From the NCBI GenBank assembly GCA_023426435.1, contig JAFAAS010000139.1, forward strand, positions 1-59,304: 59,304 nucleotides of DNA, written 5' to 3'; not shown here. Positions within the stretch are counted from its first letter, which is position 1. Source of the stretch: Verrucomicrobiota bacterium (lineage in GTDB: Bacteria; Verrucomicrobiota; Verrucomicrobiia; Opitutales; Opitutaceae). Below are more model-generated notes on this DNA. The model saw nothing but the letters and a program-made list of their open reading frames with translations. It did no database searches and was not told where the DNA came from.

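Overview
The window is GC-rich DNA from what is most likely a verrucomicrobium of the Opitutaceae. This is inferred from the propionate-type methylmalonyl-CoA module, the LEPR-XLL giant protein, the REP-like hairpins and the general gene style; no rRNA or other phylogenetic marker is present to prove it. No tRNA, rRNA, CRISPR array, insertion sequence or integrase was seen.

Region 1 (1-7.9 kb) is a methylmalonyl-CoA module read from a divergent promoter region at 2228-2388. Leftward are an epimerase, the carboxyltransferase subunit of a methylmalonyl-CoA decarboxylase and a small OadG-like subunit cut by the left edge. Rightward are both methylmalonyl-CoA mutase subunits (4-base overlap) and the MeaB GTPase chaperone. 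Together they would convert succinyl-CoA to propionyl-CoA and could couple the decarboxylation to a sodium gradient, or run in reverse to assimilate propionate.

Region 2 (7.9-17.5 kb) holds four leftward genes: a secreted propeller-like protein of unknown function, an S55 (SpoIVB-type) serine peptidase, HemL and glutamine-dependent NAD synthetase. A rightward pair follows: an acyl carrier protein and a ketosynthase. Gaps carry REP-like hairpins, a pair of 25-bp palindromic elements and a long heptamer-built inverted repeat. Heptamer strings of the same kind sit inside the S55 and NadE coding regions.

Region 3 (17.5-59.3 kb) is the most interesting part. TolC-type and adaptor genes read left. 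Facing away from them, rightward genes encode a membrane-anchored adaptor with GAF-like domains, a PqqD-like/M50 metalloprotease/lipoyl fusion, and a short SecA-like ATPase. Directly behind SecA is a giant gene whose frame is open from 26106 to the window end (more than 11,058 codons from the proposed start). Its protein begins with an EALEPRILLS (LEPR-XLL) motif. It continues with about 25 modules of roughly 171 residues that carry dockerin-like calcium loops, an RTX calcium-binding stretch, seven LTDAQK/LGY repeats, filamentous-haemagglutinin-like beta-strand repeats, an aromatic-rich island and about ten 90-residue 'TINGxxYTYT' repeats. No ABC exporter or RND pump is present. The working hypothesis is a dedicated secretion locus in which a SecA paralogue and an M50/adaptor membrane complex replace the usual type I ATPase and deliver a giant surface adhesin through TolC.

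Composition: between 1 and 26 kb the plus strand is G-rich whichever strand is coding, so plus-strand genes favour NNG codons and minus-strand genes NNC. The giant gene on the plus strand favours NNC, increasingly towards its 3' part, so the skew changes at its 5' end.
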